DNA of 41,088 bases, taken from Bacteroidota bacterium (GTDB taxonomy: Bacteria; Bacteroidota; Bacteroidia; Chitinophagales; LD1). A program made the translations under genes and the position numbers. Of the stretch, positions 38,081-41,088 are shown piece after piece. The notes beneath the pieces were generated by a model that saw only the letters and a program-made list of their open reading frames with translations, did no database searches and was not told where the DNA came from. Location of the stretch: the NCBI GenBank assembly GCA_018267385.1, contig JAFDYN010000028.1:1-41088 (forward strand), read 5' to 3'. The stretch's first letter is position 1, and every line of letters starts with the position of its first letter.

Positions 38081-38449
38081 ATGGAAATAAGACGAGACGT
38101 TTTTCAGGCTATAGCGGACCCTACACGGAGAGAGATCATCGACCTGATAGCCTTTGATACAAAGAACCTGAATGCGATCGCAGATAACTTTGATATGAGC
38201 AGGCAGGCTATATCTCAGCATATACGGATACTGGAGGAGTGCGGGCTGGTGGTGATCAAAAAGGACGGCCGGGAAAGGTTCTGCCAGGCTAAACTAGAAA
38301 AGCTATATGAGATAAATGAATGGACAGAACGATACAGAGTATTCTGGACCGGCAAGATGGGAGCACTCAGGAAATTTCTGGATCAGGAGTCAGATGCGCT
38401 AAACAGAACTGCAAAAGGATCATCACGAATAAAAAGGAAAAACAAATGA
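38081..38449 (+). CDS. ArsR-family transcriptional regulator
   Basis: This encodes a 122-residue winged-helix repressor of the ArsR type. The pattern is clear: DVFQAIADPTRREIIDLIA, the recognition region IADNFDMSRQAISQHIRILEE, and the wing CGLVVIKKDGRERFCQAK. There is no metal-binding Cys cluster of the ELCVCDL kind. It therefore belongs to the non-metal subgroup that often accompanies SRPBCC genes. Start 38081 is chosen because transcription is expected to begin after the -7 box at 38052-38059. The stop overlaps the next gene's ATG (ATGA), so the two are coupled. It probably represses its own operon through the half-sites at 38029-38076. Confidence 0.9.
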   Translation: MEIRRDVFQAIADPTRREIIDLIAFDTKNLNAIADNFDMSRQAISQHIRILEECGLVVIKKDGRERFCQAKLEKLYEINEWTERYRVFWTGKMGALRKFLDQESDALNRTAKGSSRIKRKNK

Positions 38450-38883
38450 AAGATGTTGTCATCATAGTAGAAACATTCAACGCGCCGGTGGAAAGAGTAT
38501 GGGAGGCGATCACCGATAAGGACAAAATGAAAATGTGGTACTTTGATCTCGATGAGTTTAAGGCTCAGGTGGGATTTAGCTTTAGATTTCCCGGTAGTGG
38601 GCACAAAGGTGAAAGTTATATTCATATCTGTGAAGTAACAGAAGTAGTGGTGCACAAGAGGCTGCAATATAGCTGGCGCTATGAGAACCTGGACGGCATC
38701 TCCTTTGTTACATTCGAGTTGTTTGCCGATGGGGCTGAGACACGGCTTAAACTGACGCATACCGGCCTTGACTCTTTTCCGTCGCATCCAGATTTTGCGA
38801 GAGAGAGCTTTAGCAGCGGGTGGTCTCAGATACTGCATACATCACTTAAAAGATTTATAGACGAAACCCAAACTGAAAATTAA
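38446..38883 (+). CDS. SRPBCC (AHSA1-like) protein 1 of the ArsR operon
   Basis: This encodes a 145-residue SRPBCC-superfamily protein in the AHSA1-like group. Features: FNAPVERVWEAITDKDKMKMW at the N-terminus, a strand-rich middle (GESYIHICEVTEVVVHKRLQ, YSWRYENLDG), and the C-terminal helix SSGWSQILHTSLKRFIDE. Ligand-binding rather than enzymatic roles are usual for this fold. Translation is coupled to ArsR by a 4-bp overlap. Confidence 0.88.
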   Translation: MKDVVIIVETFNAPVERVWEAITDKDKMKMWYFDLDEFKAQVGFSFRFPGSGHKGESYIHICEVTEVVVHKRLQYSWRYENLDGISFVTFELFADGAETRLKLTHTGLDSFPSHPDFARESFSSGWSQILHTSLKRFIDETQTEN

Positions 38884-38888
38884 TTTTT

Positions 38889-39368
38889 ATGGATAAGATA
38901 CAATTGACTCAAAAGCCTGTAGCTATGGCTGAGATGCTGATACGTAAACCCGCTTCCGAAGTTTTTCAGGCATTCATAGATCCTGCTATCACCACAAAAT
39001 TCTGGTTTACCAAAAGCAGTGGTCCACTGGAAGAAGGAAAGAAAGTCACATGGACGTGGGAGATGTACGACATATCTGCTGTCTATAGTGTTTCGAAAAT
39101 AGAGCAAAACCGCAGCATCGTAGGCGAATGGCCTTATGGTGATATCATGACGCACCTGGAGTTTAAATTTACACCCTGCCAGGATGGGACATTTGTCAGT
39201 GTGATCAACTCAGGTTTTGACGGTGATGGAGACAAAATTGTAGCAAACGCACTGGACTCTAAGGGGGGATTCACATGGGTTTTGGCAGGATTGAAGGCCT
39301 ATCTGGAATATGGTGTCCAACTACATCTGGTAGCGGATGCCTTTCCAAAGGATGTAAAAGCGCACTAA
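38889..39368 (+). CDS. SRPBCC (AHSA1-like) protein 2 of the ArsR operon
   Basis: This encodes a 159-residue SRPBCC-superfamily protein. The start reads EMLIRKPASEVFQAFIDPAI, then TKFWFTKSSGPLEEGKKVTW. A strand block YSVSKIEQNRSIVGEWPYGD follows, and the closing helix GFTWVLAGLKAYLEYGVQLH. It lies 5 bp after the first SRPBCC gene and is the last gene of the operon. The two are distant relatives, not recent duplicates. A third member is at 9033. Confidence 0.87.
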   Translation: MDKIQLTQKPVAMAEMLIRKPASEVFQAFIDPAITTKFWFTKSSGPLEEGKKVTWTWEMYDISAVYSVSKIEQNRSIVGEWPYGDIMTHLEFKFTPCQDGTFVSVINSGFDGDGDKIVANALDSKGGFTWVLAGLKAYLEYGVQLHLVADAFPKDVKAH

Positions 39369-39392
39369 GGCTCTCTCTAGCCGTACCACTAG

Positions 39393-39536
39393 TCCTCGTC
39401 TATGACGAGGATTCACCAGCATCGCGTTTGCAACGCGCCTACTACTACCCGCTCTTCCGGATTTGCAATCCGAAAGTTAATTAGCCGTGGATTTTAAATC
39501 CACCGTTAGCGGAGTTCGGGATTGCAGATCCCGAAC
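39393..39536. repeat. Palindrome array F
   Basis: This fills much of the 284-bp gap before the helicase gene. Palindromes: arms TCCTCGTC (39393-39411), CGCGTT (39423-39437), CGGATT (39458-39472), GTGGATT (39487-39503) and GTTCGGGAT (39514-39536, one mismatched inner pair). All have 3-nt loops except the last, where the mismatch makes it 5 nt. GGAG stands at 39511-39514. The first ~115 bp match array E almost exactly, in the same order and orientation. Confidence 0.85.
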
Positions 39537-39652
39537 AGCGGAGGATAGCAGCGATCTTCATCGTCTTTTTGGCAGCGATATACTATATTGTCTGGCGTGT
39601 ATTAAGTGGCATTTCATCATTTCTATCATACTAATCATCTCCATCATAGTCC

Positions 39653-40978
39653 ATGACTTTCTACGATCTCAATCTCAATAAGCCGCTGCGCGATGCGCTG
39701 GCAGACCTCGGCTACACACAGCCTACTACCATCCAGCAGCGTTCGCTGCCTGTGGCCATGAGCGGCCGCGATGTGGTGGGCATCGCCCAGACGGGCACGG
39801 GCAAGACACTCGCCTACCTGCTGCCTATCTTGCGTCAGTGGGAGTTTAGCCGTGAGGCGGCTACGCGCGTGCTGATACTGGTGCCTACGCGCGAGCTGGT
39901 GGTGCAGGTGGTGGAGACCGCGCAGCAGCTGGGCCGCTACATGAGCGCGCGCATAGTAGGTGTCTACGGCGGCGCGAATATCAAGCCGCAGATCGCCGCG
40001 CTCAATGAAGGTGCAGACATCGTAGTAGGCACACCGGGCCGCGTGTATGACCTCGCGCTGAATGGCAACCTGAAGATCAAAAACGTCAAGCGCCTCGTGA
40101 TAGATGAGGTGGACGAGATGCTCAGCCTCGGCTTCCGCTCACAGCTCAAGGATATCCTGCGCCTGCTGCCCGAGCGCCGGCAGAACCTGATGTATAGCGC
40201 CACGCTCACGGATGAGGTAGAGACGATCATCCACGATTTCTTCAACGCGCCGGAGAAAGTGGAGGCCGCACCCGCCGGCACGCCGCTCGATAATATCGCC
40301 CAGGCTGCCTACGAGGTGCCAAACTTTCACACCAAGATAAACCTGCTCAGCCTGCTGCTGCGCACCGATGCCGAGATGAGGAAGGTCCTCGTCTTTGCAG
40401 GGACGAAGAAGATAGCAGACGACATCTATGCGCGCATGTGGGAGCTGTTTCCCGAGGCGGTGGGTGTGATCCATGCGGGCAAGACACAGCCTCATCGTTT
40501 TGATGCGGTGCAGCAGTTTCAGCGCGGCAGCCACCGCGTGCTGATCGCTACTGATATCATAGCGCGCGGCCTCGATATCTCAGAGGTGAGCCATGTGGTG
40601 AACTTCGACGTGCCTGCGGAGCCGGAGAGCTACATCCACCGCATAGGCCGCACGGGCCGCGCGGATCAGCAGGGCCTGTCTGTCACCTTTATCACAGAGC
40701 GTGAGGCGGATAGCGTGGCTGCGATAGAGCAGCTCATGAATCGCTCCATCCCGCTGCTGCCGCTGCCTGACGGTCTGGAGATATCTGCCGAGCTGACATA
40801 CGACGAGATACCGCGCATAGAGGTGAAGGGCATCGAGTCCCGCCTCAAGACGCCCGAGCATGGTATCGGCTTTCATGAGAAGTCGGCGAAGAACATGAAG
40901 GAGAACTTTCACCTGACGCGTGGGAAGAAGATGCAGCTCAAATACGGCAAGCCTAAGAAGCGGCGGGGGAAGAAGTAG
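39653..40978 (+). CDS. DEAD-box-type ATP-dependent RNA helicase (DEVD variant)
   Basis: This encodes a 441-residue RNA helicase of the RhlE-like DEAD-box group. Motifs in order: the Q motif with Q28 (TTIQQRSLPVAM), motif I AQTGTGKT at 45-52, Ia PTRELVVQV, TPGR, motif II DEVD at 151-154 in place of DEAD, III SAT, IV VLVFAGTK, V ATDIIARGLDI and VI HRIGRTGRA. The C-terminal ~50 residues are basic (RGKKMQLKYGKPKKRRGKK), fitting an RNA-binding tail. It probably works in RNA folding, ribosome assembly or cold adaptation. The gene is core-like and marks the end of the accessory region. Confidence 0.93.
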   Translation: MTFYDLNLNKPLRDALADLGYTQPTTIQQRSLPVAMSGRDVVGIAQTGTGKTLAYLLPILRQWEFSREAATRVLILVPTRELVVQVVETAQQLGRYMSARIVGVYGGANIKPQIAALNEGADIVVGTPGRVYDLALNGNLKIKNVKRLVIDEVDEMLSLGFRSQLKDILRLLPERRQNLMYSATLTDEVETIIHDFFNAPEKVEAAPAGTPLDNIAQAAYEVPNFHTKINLLSLLLRTDAEMRKVLVFAGTKKIADDIYARMWELFPEAVGVIHAGKTQPHRFDAVQQFQRGSHRVLIATDIIARGLDISEVSHVVNFDVPAEPESYIHRIGRTGRADQQGLSVTFITEREADSVAAIEQLMNRSIPLLPLPDGLEISAELTYDEIPRIEVKGIESRLKTPEHGIGFHEKSAKNMKENFHLTRGKKMQLKYGKPKKRRGKK

Positions 40979-41088
40979 GTCTGCTTTCTATGCCGGATTT
41001 GTCTCCCTGTGCGAATTGTATTAGTTCAAGCGGGGACGGTTGAACTGCTTACTGGCTCGGAACTTAGTTCATTAGTGTTCGAAACATG
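40979..41088. other. Right end of window, intergenic
   Basis: No gene can be identified. A short inverted repeat with arms AGTTCAA (41023-41029) and TTGAACT (41040-41046) may be a weak hairpin. GAACTTAGTTC at about 41061-41071 is the reverse complement of GAACTAAGTT words in array B. The following sequence lies outside the window. Confidence 0.4.

Noticed and set aside
27660..39540. Integron cassette array with attC sites
   Set aside because: The palindromes are short with 3-nt loops, lack R/L-box architecture, genes face both directions, and no integron integrase is seen.

Overview
The window reads as chromosomal DNA of a member of the Bacteroidota, most likely a Chitinophagales/Chitinophagaceae-type bacterium. 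The evidence is: four secreted proteins ending in type IX secretion (T9SS) sorting domains; many promoters of the Bacteroidota form TTG-N20-TAnnTTTG with little Shine-Dalgarno signal; Bacteroidota-typical families (MbnP, DUF892, DUF7619, HigB/HigA pairs, GlxA-like AraC regulators, SRPBCC proteins, an S1P-lyase-like enzyme); and abundant short intergenic repeats. No rRNA, tRNA, CRISPR array, integrase or complete insertion sequence was recognised.

Region 1 (1-13.1 kb) is mostly housekeeping and envelope genes: a FUSC-like membrane protein, a CI/XRE-like regulator, DUF1304, a PPK2 polyphosphate kinase, two tandem small secreted paralogues, a DUF892 ferritin-like protein, DUF421, a T9SS protein, a NUDIX hydrolase, a GlxA-type regulator divergent from an SRPBCC gene, a very acidic protein, a secreted serine hydrolase and a CPA1 antiporter. 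Region 2 (13.1-15.5 kb, minus strand) is a three-gene operon: a small Cys-rich membrane-anchored protein, an MbnP lipoprotein and a MauG/MbnH-like di-heme peroxidase. It is probably a copper-linked module. Region 3 (15.6-26.7 kb) holds a HigBA toxin-antitoxin pair, a CheY-like regulator, a lipoprotein, a 1235-residue PKD/T9SS protein with nine 51-residue repeats, a helical protein of unknown role and a 956-residue DUF7619/T9SS protein.

Region 4 (27-39.6 kb) is the accessory part and the most unusual. Small gene modules are separated by intergenic arrays of short perfect palindromes, nearly all with a 3-nt loop: an orphan terminase-small-subunit-like gene; a second HigBA pair; an AT-rich membrane/secreted pair of unknown function; a REP-associated tyrosine transposase (RAYT); an FGGY kinase with an S1P-lyase-like PLP enzyme; an AT-rich KAP-type P-loop NTPase; and an ArsR-SRPBCC-SRPBCC operon. 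About 28 palindromes in several sequence families recur in a partly fixed order. In two cases near-identical arrays bound a module as direct repeats (HigBA, and ArsR-SRPBCC). The RAYT at 31.9-32.4 kb is the likely source of mobility for these REP-like elements. A DEAD-box-type RNA helicase with a DEVD motif II closes the window.

At a smaller scale, four degenerate tandem arrays with a strict 7-bp period and different unit sequences occur between genes at 0.62-0.74, 1.16 and 36.0 kb. Several promoters lie so close to their start codons that the mRNAs should be leaderless or nearly so.
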